Source: Legionella quinlivanii (GTDB taxonomy: Bacteria; Pseudomonadota; Gammaproteobacteria; Legionellales; Legionellaceae). From it: DNA of 64,000 nt. Positions 54,980-62,617 of this stretch are shown here, piece by piece (position 1 is the first letter of the stretch; each line of letters begins with the position of its first letter). The translations under genes and the position numbers were made by a program. The notes beneath the pieces are model-generated. The model saw only the letters and a list, made by a program, of their open reading frames with translations, made no database searches and had not been told where the DNA came from. The stretch spans positions 2,183,501-2,247,500 of the forward strand of contig NZ_UGOX01000001.1 of assembly GCF_900461555.1 (NCBI RefSeq), written 5' to 3'.

Positions 54980-57900
54980 CTACAATACTAATCGACAAAA
55001 CAGATTAATTTGCTTAAGCTGCTCAAGTGAAGCAGCGCTCGCATCAGGTAGCGAGGGGGAATAAACAACGACTGCCAGGCATTTGGCCCTTGAAACCGCC
55101 ACATTGAGACGATTCTTATCCAACAGAAAATTCAATCCCCGTGGTGATTCTTCTCCATCACTGGCGCACATGCTAAGAAATACAATGGCTTCTTCCTGCC
55201 CCTGGAAGCGATCAACCGTACCCACCTTGGCCTTTGGTCCCAGACTAAATTGAAGTTTATTAACCTGATGATTATAGGGCGCCACAAATAGCATATCGCT
55301 CCAAGTGATGATTCGTTGTGTACCGTCACTTTCAATATAGGTCCGCCCACATAATTGCTGAGCCAGTTCTTTAATAACCTCTACCTCTTCTTCACTCGCC
55401 TGAGTATTGCCTTCATGAACAACCGGCACGGCAATAATTCCAGCCTCTTTATTCAAAATCCCCTCATACGTTTCAGGTACTTTAATAATGCGTTTGTGAT
55501 TAGACGACGCTGTCTCAAGCTTCCCCTCATAAATCATTTCACTGATAAATGCATTGACAGCCGGGTGCATACGATAAGTTGTACCTAGAAAAATACCGCA
55601 TTCCTCCGAAATCGTAGGACTATGATGAAGTAAATAATCCAGAATTGAAGAACCGCTTTCTTCCGGATGATTCCCCTGGCAAGGCTGCGGCAATTGCATC
55701 TGATCGCCCATTAAAATAATATTACGGGCGGACTGACTCATTGCGATTAAATTAGCGACGCTCACCTGCCCTGCCTCATCAACAAACAGATAATCAAACT
55801 GCGCCTCCAATTCCACTCTGGAAAAGCCCCAGGCTGTTGAGCCGATAACGCAAGCGTCCTGCAGCTCATCAATTATATCTTTATTTTTTACCAGTTTAAT
55901 ATTTAATCGCTCCAGCATGCCATCGCTGTCCTTCGTGGAAACAAAATGCCCTGCAATCCGATTTTCCTGACAATATTCCGCTGTACAGCAAAGCAAGTGA
56001 TTCAACGCCTTGTAGGCATTAGAAGTTACCCCAATCTTCTTACCCTGCATTAGCAATTCAGCGATGATATGTTTGGCAGTATACGTCTTCCCCGCTCCTG
56101 GCGGGCCTTGGATAACCAGATAACTGTTATCAAGATTTATGACTGCATCAATTATTTGCCTTAATCGGGTTGCTGGCTCATGGCTTGGAGCGATAGCCTG
56201 TCCCGGAAGTCTGTTTTTTATTCGAGGATAGGCTCGGCTTAAAAAATCCCAAATCGCCGTATTAAAAAGTTGACTCTCTATAAATCTGCTGGCCTGTGAA
56301 TAAATTGCAGCAGGAATTGGATCGGGATTAATATAGTCATCCGGGATAAGCGTAATGGTTTCATCAAGAGCTTCCTTCATCTGCAGCGTGATAAATCCTT
56401 CGTTAATTCGACTTCCTTCCTTTTCGAGAGTCACCTTCAGATTTTTTCCATCAGCTCCTCGTTTCCCTAATACATAATAAGAATTGGAGTTGGCTTTAAA
56501 CTCCTGCCTTGAGTCAAACTGATATTCATAGGCCTGGTTTCGTGACCGTGAAGTGGGTAAATAAGGCTCCTTTTCGGTTCGCGAGCAAAATGCCAGGCAT
56601 TCAATATCGTCCAGCAGCTGTTCCTCATCCATATCCATTCGTTCATACAACTTCCAGATGAGCGGTTTCGCTTCCCGACGATGGAACTCGAGGCACCAGG
56701 CGAGTAATCTCGCGATAGCAGCTTCCTTAGACTGGCCCTTTTGTACCAGCGTTTCTGAATGATCAAGCAATTCATTACGAAGGCTAATGGCCTGGGTCAC
56801 TGCCTCTTTAAGTTCAGGCTCCACAAACTCATTGCTTCCGGAATAAGTAATTCCGACTTCAGCCTGTCTGTCTCTTAGCCAGTCCACCAGCTCCTGGGTT
56901 GAATCGCAATCATCCCGATTGTAATCACGAATCGATTGCAGAATTTTCGAAGATTGCCAGTCATGACCATCAGGATTTTCCCGCCAATGCTCATACACTG
57001 CTACTGAATCGCCGCCACTCGCCACTTCAGTCTCTCTTTTAGCCCGATAAAGATGTTCTATATTCTTTATTGAATAGCGCGGTTCACCCACCAGCAGCGC
57101 ATTTTTTACGATTTTATATAAATCGACAAAAACGCCATTGCGAAGCAACTGATCCACCTCGTATTCGCAGACGCCATAGCGTCCCATCAAGCGACGGCAG
57201 GCACTGATTTCATAGCTGGCATAATGATAGATGTGCATGTCGGGATCCTGAATCCACCGCTGGTACACCCATTGAATAAAATCGCTAAAACAACGCTTTT
57301 CCTCTTCTGCATCATGCGCCCAAAAGTCTTTGTATTGCCTGCTGCCATCTGCAGCAAAATAAGTGACTCCCCAAAGATATTCCAATCCGCCTTCATATAA
57401 GGGATCGCCCTCGATATCAAAAAACACGTCAGCCTGAGAGGCTGGCGGCAGCAAATAGAGACCTGTACCTCTGGGATGTTCCAGAATCCTGAACAAGGGA
57501 ACTTCTTTATTTTGACTAGCCTTTTGGATAGCGGCCTGAGCTTTTAAACGCGCCAATGTTTGCCTGTTGATTCCTTTCACAGCATCTACCGACTCAATCA
57601 GATTTTGCATTGTCGAAATCCCTGCTTTCTGCAGTTTTCTGATATGTGTTCTGCGAATATTGGCAACCTGTGCCAGATGATCCTGCTGCAAAAATATCGT
57701 CTTAGCATAGGCACTCCATCGTTCATAAGAGCCTGACAGAGAGGGATCAGGACATTCGCCAGGGTTGAATGCAGAGTGTGTCGCCAGAAATTTCTTTTTT
57801 AATTGCTGGTAATAATAAATATACTCCCTGAGTGCAAAACGCTTATTTTCACCGGAACCCAAAGAAACAACAATATTCTCAGGTCTTTTTCCCTGAATAG

Positions 57901-58363
57901 TTTCCAGCATTTCGGAATAACAGCAGAGCTGCAGAATAAACTCTGGCTTGACTGATTTTGCCAGCTTGCTGTCCCATACTTCATAATGATAATCACCCAA
58001 TATGCTTTGTCCTGTTACCTTGACCAGAAAATCGGCGCGTCCTTTAAAAGGAATTAATTCCAGTGGTGCCTGATAGATAACATCAATCCCGGCGCGCATC
58101 GCCCCGATGCTATCTTCTATGCGATTGCTGTCCGCGAGATTAGTCACACGAAGACCCTGGGCTTCAAATTTCAGCAACTCTCCTAACTCATGAAGCACTC
58201 CCTCTTTCTGTAAAATGCCAGTCATCGAATCATTGGCATCCGGCTCTGGTGATAACTCAGGGTGCGTTACATGAAGATGCTCCATCCAGGAAGCAAAAGG
58301 ACTTTTGCTAAAAAGACTTAAATCGGAAGGAGAGAAAACCAGTTCCCCGGCTTGCAGATGCAT
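54980..58363 (-). CDS. Fusion of RecB-like nuclease (TM0106 family) and SF1 helicase
   Basis: 1127 residues. The N-terminal ~500 are a TM0106-type RecB-like nuclease: FSPSDLSLFSKSPFASWMEHL, GRADFLVKV with EVWDSKLAKSV, and a second RNase H-like part with DVFFDIEGDPLYEGGLEYLWG, YHYASYEISACRRL and YNRDDCDSTQELVDWL. The C-terminal half is a UPF1/DNA2-like helicase: Walker A GPPGAGKTYTAKH at ~755, DEAGQ with Walker B at ~860, GDQMQLPQ, TYRMHPAVNAFISEMIY, VDRFQGQEEAIVFLSMC and LNVAVSRAK. It is a DNA-repair or recombination-type protein. It is a stand-alone gene and nothing nearby marks it as a defence system. Confidence 0.9.
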   Translation of the reverse strand: MHLQAGELVFSPSDLSLFSKSPFASWMEHLHVTHPELSPEPDANDSMTGILQKEGVLHELGELLKFEAQGLRVTNLADSNRIEDSIGAMRAGIDVIYQAPLELIPFKGRADFLVKVTGQSILGDYHYEVWDSKLAKSVKPEFILQLCCYSEMLETIQGKRPENIVVSLGSGENKRFALREYIYYYQQLKKKFLATHSAFNPGECPDPSLSGSYERWSAYAKTIFLQQDHLAQVANIRRTHIRKLQKAGISTMQNLIESVDAVKGINRQTLARLKAQAAIQKASQNKEVPLFRILEHPRGTGLYLLPPASQADVFFDIEGDPLYEGGLEYLWGVTYFAADGSRQYKDFWAHDAEEEKRCFSDFIQWVYQRWIQDPDMHIYHYASYEISACRRLMGRYGVCEYEVDQLLRNGVFVDLYKIVKNALLVGEPRYSIKNIEHLYRAKRETEVASGGDSVAVYEHWRENPDGHDWQSSKILQSIRDYNRDDCDSTQELVDWLRDRQAEVGITYSGSNEFVEPELKEAVTQAISLRNELLDHSETLVQKGQSKEAAIARLLAWCLEFHRREAKPLIWKLYERMDMDEEQLLDDIECLAFCSRTEKEPYLPTSRSRNQAYEYQFDSRQEFKANSNSYYVLGKRGADGKNLKVTLEKEGSRINEGFITLQMKEALDETITLIPDDYINPDPIPAAIYSQASRFIESQLFNTAIWDFLSRAYPRIKNRLPGQAIAPSHEPATRLRQIIDAVINLDNSYLVIQGPPGAGKTYTAKHIIAELLMQGKKIGVTSNAYKALNHLLCCTAEYCQENRIAGHFVSTKDSDGMLERLNIKLVKNKDIIDELQDACVIGSTAWGFSRVELEAQFDYLFVDEAGQVSVANLIAMSQSARNIILMGDQMQLPQPCQGNHPEESGSSILDYLLHHSPTISEECGIFLGTTYRMHPAVNAFISEMIYEGKLETASSNHKRIIKVPETYEGILNKEAGIIAVPVVHEGNTQASEEEVEVIKELAQQLCGRTYIESDGTQRIITWSDMLFVAPYNHQVNKLQFSLGPKAKVGTVDRFQGQEEAIVFLSMCASDGEESPRGLNFLLDKNRLNVAVSRAKCLAVVVYSPSLPDASAASLEQLKQINLFCRLVL

Positions 58364-58439
58364 GGAATGCTCCGGTTAATTTCAAACGTTTGGATTCACA
58401 TATACTATTCGCAAAGCCTTTCTGCGTCACTCTGTATTG

Positions 58440-58577
58440 CGGTTAAATTCTTCTGAAATACATCCGGATCTGGATGCCCCGGACAAGCCGTGGCACGTGG
58501 GTGGAGTGGGGAGTGGGGGTCCCCGGATAAGCCGCCCCACTTGACCTACGTCACCCGACTTGTTCGGGTGATCCAGC
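58440..58577. repeat. Palindromic repeat cluster E near the release-factor-like gene
   Basis: The gap between the helicase and the release-factor-like gene contains a forward element of stem GCCCCGG/CCGTGGC (one mismatch) with loop ACAAG at 58476-58494, flanked by TGGAT and ACGTGG. A reverse element has the perfect stem TCACCCGA/TCGGGTGA with loop CTTGT (58551-58571), flanked by CTACG and TCCA. The second stem is the same as in clusters A and B. This region could also act as a terminator for the minus-strand operon that ends at 58578. Confidence 0.82.
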
Positions 58578-58982
58578 TTAATCAAACGACTGTGGCCTGG
58601 CTCTCGATTGTTTAAGTTGCCCCTGTCTGGATTTTTCGTCCAGCATTTTCTGCTTTGAGCGCCGCGAACGCCGCCTTTTCTGTCGCTTTAATTTTTCAAT
58701 GTGCTGCTGCTGTCTGGATTTTTCATCGCTGACTAGTGCATTTAATTTTTCGCAGATTCTCATCCTGGCAAAATAGCGGTTGTCCTCGCGGCTTCGCGCA
58801 TCCTGGCATTTGACTTCAATCCCTGACGGCAGGTGCTTAAGATAAACCGTCGAAGCCGTTTTATGTAACTTTTGCCCGCCCTTACCGCTGCCAATAATAA
58901 ACTTTTCCTGCAAATCGCTGTCACTGATTCCCAGTCTTTCCATCCACTCACTTAAACTGTTCCACTTGTCATTGTTAATCAT
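58578..58982 (-). CDS. Release-factor-like GGQ protein (C12orf65/ArfB type)
   Basis: 134 residues. The peptidyl-tRNA hydrolysis motif is GSGKGGQKLHKTAST with GGQ at residues 35-37, followed by VYLKHLPSGIEVKCQDARSREDNRYFARMRICEKL, typical of domain 3 of class I release factors. There is no codon-recognition domain. The C-terminal ~45 residues are a very basic Lys/Arg-rich tail (KLKRQKRRRSRRSKQK) suited to binding the ribosome mRNA channel, as in ribosome-rescue factors. Its start overlaps the V-ATPase A gene by 8 bp, so it is coupled to that operon. Which family member (ArfB, MTRFR-like) is uncertain. Confidence 0.85.
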   Translation of the reverse strand: MINNDKWNSLSEWMERLGISDSDLQEKFIIGSGKGGQKLHKTASTVYLKHLPSGIEVKCQDARSREDNRYFARMRICEKLNALVSDEKSRQQQHIEKLKRQKRRRSRRSKQKMLDEKSRQGQLKQSRARPQSFD

Positions 58983-60780
58983 TTTCTAAAGATAATTCGG
59001 CCAGCTGAATGATCTGCTGGTAATAATGGTTATATTGATCTGAGTCAAGAGTCGAGTAATTCAGATTTTTAAGTAAACTGGTTAACCTGACGAAATAGTT
59101 ACGGGTGGTTTCTTTATCTTCAAACTCATAATCCTTATTTATTATATCAATAAGCAAATTAAATAATACTTTTTGTCTGGTAATAGGTGCAGAAACATCG
59201 ACCGGATCATAGGCATCTTGCTGTAAATAGACCATATCAAGCAACAGCGATTTTTGGTAATCGATATAATCGGACATGGTGATGCCCTCTTCTCCGGTAA
59301 CTTGCATCATATTAAAAATGTCCTGTCCACGGTGCAATAAAGTGCTGGCCTGTTCCACTTTCGCAATCCAGCCTGGCTCAAGATTATTTTCAAACCAGGA
59401 TTTTAACTGCTCAACATAGCGTGACCAGGAAATTAAGGGATCAACCGCCGGGTAAAATCGTTTGTACGCACGATCATAACTTAAACCAAGAAAGGTTTTC
59501 ACCGCACTTAATGTGGATTGGGTCACTGGCTCCTCAAAATTTCCCCCTGCCGGCGACACCGTTCCTACAATGGTTAAACTGCCAGTGGAATGATCAGCGC
59601 ATTCCACAATACCGGCTCGCTCATACAACCCATGAATGCTGCTATTTAAATACGCAGGAAAACCTTCCTCGCCGGGTATTTCTTCCATGCGGCCGGACGT
59701 TTCCCGCATTGCCTGCGCCCAACGGGACGTTGAGTCGGCAATCAGTAGTACATTAAATCCCATTTGCCGATAATATTCACCTAGTGTGATGCCGGTATAA
59801 ATAGACGCCTCTCTGGCAGCTACCGGCATGGAAGAAGTATTGCAAATGATAATGGTTCTATCCATCAGACTACCGCCTGACCTGGGATCAATTAATTTGG
59901 GGAACTCGGTGATTGTTTCAACCACCTCTCCCGCCCTTTCGCCGCAGGCCACCACAATGACAATATCAACGTCTGAATAACGGGCTATTAAATTTTGCAA
60001 AACGGTTTTACCCGCTCCGAATGGACCGGGAATACAAGCAGTTCCTCCTCTGGCAATTGGGAAAAACGTGTCAATCAGTCTCAAACTGGTCATCATTGGT
60101 TCGGAAGGGTACAAGCGCTTTGTCAGATTTTTACGCATCAGTGCCTGAGAAATTGATAAACGCACTGGCCATTTCTGAATCATACGGATTTCATGGCTGC
60201 GGTTATCAGGATCAACCAGTTTTGCAATCGGGGTTTCAACTGTGAAAGCACCTTGCTGTATCCATTCAACCCTGAGCTGATTTCCCATGTCAAAGGGGAC
60301 CATAATTTTATGGGTTAATCGCCCCTCCTGTACGAGACCAAGCACATCGCCTGCCGAAACCATATCGCCTGATTTGGCCGAAGCTGAAAAAACCCATTTC
60401 TTATTAAAATCGAGCGGGTTTTCGCGCACCCCGCGAGGAAGAAAATACCTATACTCCTCTGCAAAGTCCTTCAATGGATTTTGTAAACCGTCATAGACCA
60501 TTCCCAGCAATCCTGGACCTAAAACAACCGAAAGTTGTTTTCCGGTCTGTAAAACCGCATCGCCTACTGCAATGCCATTCGTTTCTTCAAACACTTGCGC
60601 AATCGCCGTATTGCCCCGAACATGAAGAATTTCAGCCATAATTTCTTCTTTGTGTGCAGACTCCTTTTGCAAAGGGCAAATATAGATAATTTCATTTTTT
60701 ACCAGTGCCTGCTCTCCTGTCCTTTCGAGATGGACAATTCCCTCCTGAATGGCAATGACTTTCGCTTGAGCAGTATTCAT
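58975..60780 (-). CDS. atpA: V-type ATP synthase subunit A
   Basis: 601 residues, the full length of V/A-type catalytic subunit A. The N-terminal beta-barrel and bulge domain show GPGLLGMVYDGLQNPLK. The nucleotide-binding part has the P-loop GPFGAGKTVLQNLIARY near residue 250, CGERAGEV, and STSRWAQAMRETSGRMEEIPGEEGFPAYL. The C-terminal helices follow. It hydrolyses ATP, or makes it, as the A3B3 core of V1. It is transcribed after DUF2764 (4-bp overlap) and before the release-factor-like gene. No gene for the B subunit follows, which is unusual. Confidence 0.96.
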   Translation of the reverse strand: MNTAQAKVIAIQEGIVHLERTGEQALVKNEIIYICPLQKESAHKEEIMAEILHVRGNTAIAQVFEETNGIAVGDAVLQTGKQLSVVLGPGLLGMVYDGLQNPLKDFAEEYRYFLPRGVRENPLDFNKKWVFSASAKSGDMVSAGDVLGLVQEGRLTHKIMVPFDMGNQLRVEWIQQGAFTVETPIAKLVDPDNRSHEIRMIQKWPVRLSISQALMRKNLTKRLYPSEPMMTSLRLIDTFFPIARGGTACIPGPFGAGKTVLQNLIARYSDVDIVIVVACGERAGEVVETITEFPKLIDPRSGGSLMDRTIIICNTSSMPVAAREASIYTGITLGEYYRQMGFNVLLIADSTSRWAQAMRETSGRMEEIPGEEGFPAYLNSSIHGLYERAGIVECADHSTGSLTIVGTVSPAGGNFEEPVTQSTLSAVKTFLGLSYDRAYKRFYPAVDPLISWSRYVEQLKSWFENNLEPGWIAKVEQASTLLHRGQDIFNMMQVTGEEGITMSDYIDYQKSLLLDMVYLQQDAYDPVDVSAPITRQKVLFNLLIDIINKDYEFEDKETTRNYFVRLTSLLKNLNYSTLDSDQYNHYYQQIIQLAELSLEND

Positions 60781-61466
60781 AATTGATCCTTTATTCTTTT
60801 GTTTTCATCCAGTTCCGCTTCGACACGTTGTATCAACTGCTCAACCTCATCCAATAGATTACTGCTGCGATAGCCTGACCAATAGTTAATTACATTCCAA
60901 CGCAGCAGATAAATAACTATCGCATCGAAATCAAAGTAATGCCCCGTCTCAATTTTAGCCAGATAATTCCATATTTTATTTAAAACAAACTCTTCCACTG
61001 CCACGGTATTATTTTCGCTAATTTCCATGTTGATTTTCGGTAACCAGGGATAGACCTTTTTCAATCCAAAGTCTGAAACCTCCCATTGATTGTTCAATCG
61101 TTTTTGCCAACGACTGATCCAATAGTGATCAGGATCGTCAGGCTGGCCTAAATGTGCGTTTCGCATTCGCATTGCCGCTAGAATACTTCTTAACTCGAGA
61201 AACCATCTTGAAATATTTCTTATAAAATCAGACGATTTCGTATCGAGAGCCTGATATTGGGTTTTGGTATCATCTACGGACTGATGTGGGCTGTACCAAC
61301 TTTTCCACAATAAATTTTCAATCGCATAAAGCAGACTTAACTGCTCGTCGGTAAGAAGTTTGAGCCGCTTTTCCAACTGCAATCTGGAAATAGGCAAGGC
61401 TTCGATTTTAAAATCAGCCGGCATGCGAGGCAGGCTCGTAACCAGCATATAGAATGGCGTGTTCAT
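60777..61466 (-). CDS. DUF2764 family V-ATPase-associated protein
   Basis: 229 residues. It begins NTPFYMLVTSLPRMP and has helical and charged regions with SDFIRNISRWFLELRSILAAMRMRNAHLG. DUF2764 genes sit between subunits E and A in chlamydial-type V-ATPase operons and are thought to take the place of subunit C. Here it has exactly that position, overlapping both E and A by 4 bp. Confidence 0.88.
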   Translation of the reverse strand: MNTPFYMLVTSLPRMPADFKIEALPISRLQLEKRLKLLTDEQLSLLYAIENLLWKSWYSPHQSVDDTKTQYQALDTKSSDFIRNISRWFLELRSILAAMRMRNAHLGQPDDPDHYWISRWQKRLNNQWEVSDFGLKKVYPWLPKINMEISENNTVAVEEFVLNKIWNYLAKIETGHYFDFDAIVIYLLRWNVINYWSGYRSSNLLDEVEQLIQRVEAELDENKRIKDQL

Positions 61467-62167
61467 TGCAGCAAGCCTTCGAGAAGTGCTCGAAATCGGG
61501 GCTGCATGTGTTTCACTAACAGACTGCTGACCGCTTCCTCACTAAGGTCCAAAATAATGTCTTCTTCAATCAGATGCACTTTAATGCCTGCAGGTTTTTT
61601 TGCATCAGGATTGATTGTGACGCTCATTCCAGCTTTAAGCATCTGATGAGTAATTGATTGCACCAGTTCCTTCAGAGAATCGTTCTCCAGGAGCTTGGGA
61701 TTTTTACGAATTTCTTCAAAGCTTAAGACTTTTTCAGGTAACTGGATATTCACTTTCTTTGCTGCAAAGCCTTGTAACTGTTCTTTGGTATCCCCGGCAA
61801 TCAGAACAATAAGTTCCCGCAAAAACGTCTCATTATTTAATTCCTTATTCACAATTCGCCCCACTTCTTCCGCAAAGCGATGCATCAGATTCTGCCTTAA
61901 TTCCAAGCGCATATTGCGGGCAGCCAGTTGCAGCGCATCCTCGGCCGCCTTCTTTTCGCGAACGATTTGCTGATGTGCGTCTTCTATCAGGCGCTTTGAT
62001 TTTAATTGTGCTTCATTTAATAGCTCACTTGCTCTTTTCTTGGCAGCATTGATTAGATTATCCGCTTCTTCTTTACCCGCGTTCACGCCTTCCTGCTTCA
62101 ATTGAGCGATTAAACTTTCAATGTTCTGAGAAATAATTGAGGGCGCTTTATCTTGTTTAGCATCCAT
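61463..62167 (-). CDS. atpE: V-type ATP synthase subunit E
   Basis: 234 residues, helix-rich and charged; the N-terminal half is a coiled coil with AxxE-type spacing (NIESLIAQLKQEGVNAGKEEAD) and the C-terminal domain ends in IKVHLIEEDIILDLSEEAVSSLL. This is the peripheral-stalk subunit that links V1 and Vo. It has the chlamydial-type neighbours K before it and DUF2764 after it. Start at 62167 follows the K-gene stop at 62177 by 9 bp. Confidence 0.86.
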   Translation of the reverse strand: MDAKQDKAPSIISQNIESLIAQLKQEGVNAGKEEADNLINAAKKRASELLNEAQLKSKRLIEDAHQQIVREKKAAEDALQLAARNMRLELRQNLMHRFAEEVGRIVNKELNNETFLRELIVLIAGDTKEQLQGFAAKKVNIQLPEKVLSFEEIRKNPKLLENDSLKELVQSITHQMLKAGMSVTINPDAKKPAGIKVHLIEEDIILDLSEEAVSSLLVKHMQPRFRALLEGLLQ

Positions 62168-62176
62168 GAATAGCTC

Positions 62177-62617
62177 CTATAATCCAGTGCTCAATACCAG
62201 AGCAAATACGAAGATAAATACGGCAAACCCTTCGACAATGGCGGCTGGAGCAATCGATAAACCAAAAATTTCCGGCTTGTTTTTGGTGGCATTAATCGCG
62301 CTGGCGCAACAAATACCCTGCTGAATTGCACAAAGCATAAGCGCAATACCGCTTAAAATACCTATGCCGAATAATCCTCCCGCTATTTGGGGCGTGACCG
62401 TTCGGTTTAAGGAAAACATGATCACAATGCCCATGATAGCCTGCGTTGAAGGAAGCACTGAGACGCCAATGTATTTGCCATAGCCTCCTTCCATATCAAG
62501 CATCGCTCCAATTGCTGCCTGTCCCGCTATCGCACAACCATAAATACTGCCAATAGTGGCCAACGCCATTGGGGCGGTGATTCCAATCCATCCCAACATC
62601 AACATTAAATCATTCAT
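62177..62617 (-). CDS. atpK: V-type ATP synthase subunit K (proteolipid)
   Basis: 146 residues from the ATG at 62617, selected by the strong GGAG at normal spacing; the frame could be extended 24 residues into the I-gene end. Four membrane helices in two pairs form the duplicated c-type ring subunit. The second helix has LPSTQ (T58, Q59), the third ends AIQQG (Q100), and the fourth holds the essential acid E129 in AAIVEGFAV. These are the four positions that bind Na+ in Enterococcus hirae NtpK, at identical spacing. It is in the operon with I, E, DUF2764 and A. Confidence 0.93.
   Translation of the reverse strand: MNDLMLMLGWIGITAPMALATIGSIYGCAIAGQAAIGAMLDMEGGYGKYIGVSVLPSTQAIMGIVIMFSLNRTVTPQIAGGLFGIGILSGIALMLCAIQQGICCASAINATKNKPEIFGLSIAPAAIVEGFAVFIFVFALVLSTGL

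Noticed and set aside
54980-58363. RecB-like nuclease/helicase as part of a defence system or Cas4-type gene
   Set aside because: TM0106-type nuclease-helicase fusions are common stand-alone genes; the neighbours are a SET-ankyrin gene and a V-ATPase operon with no defence genes.
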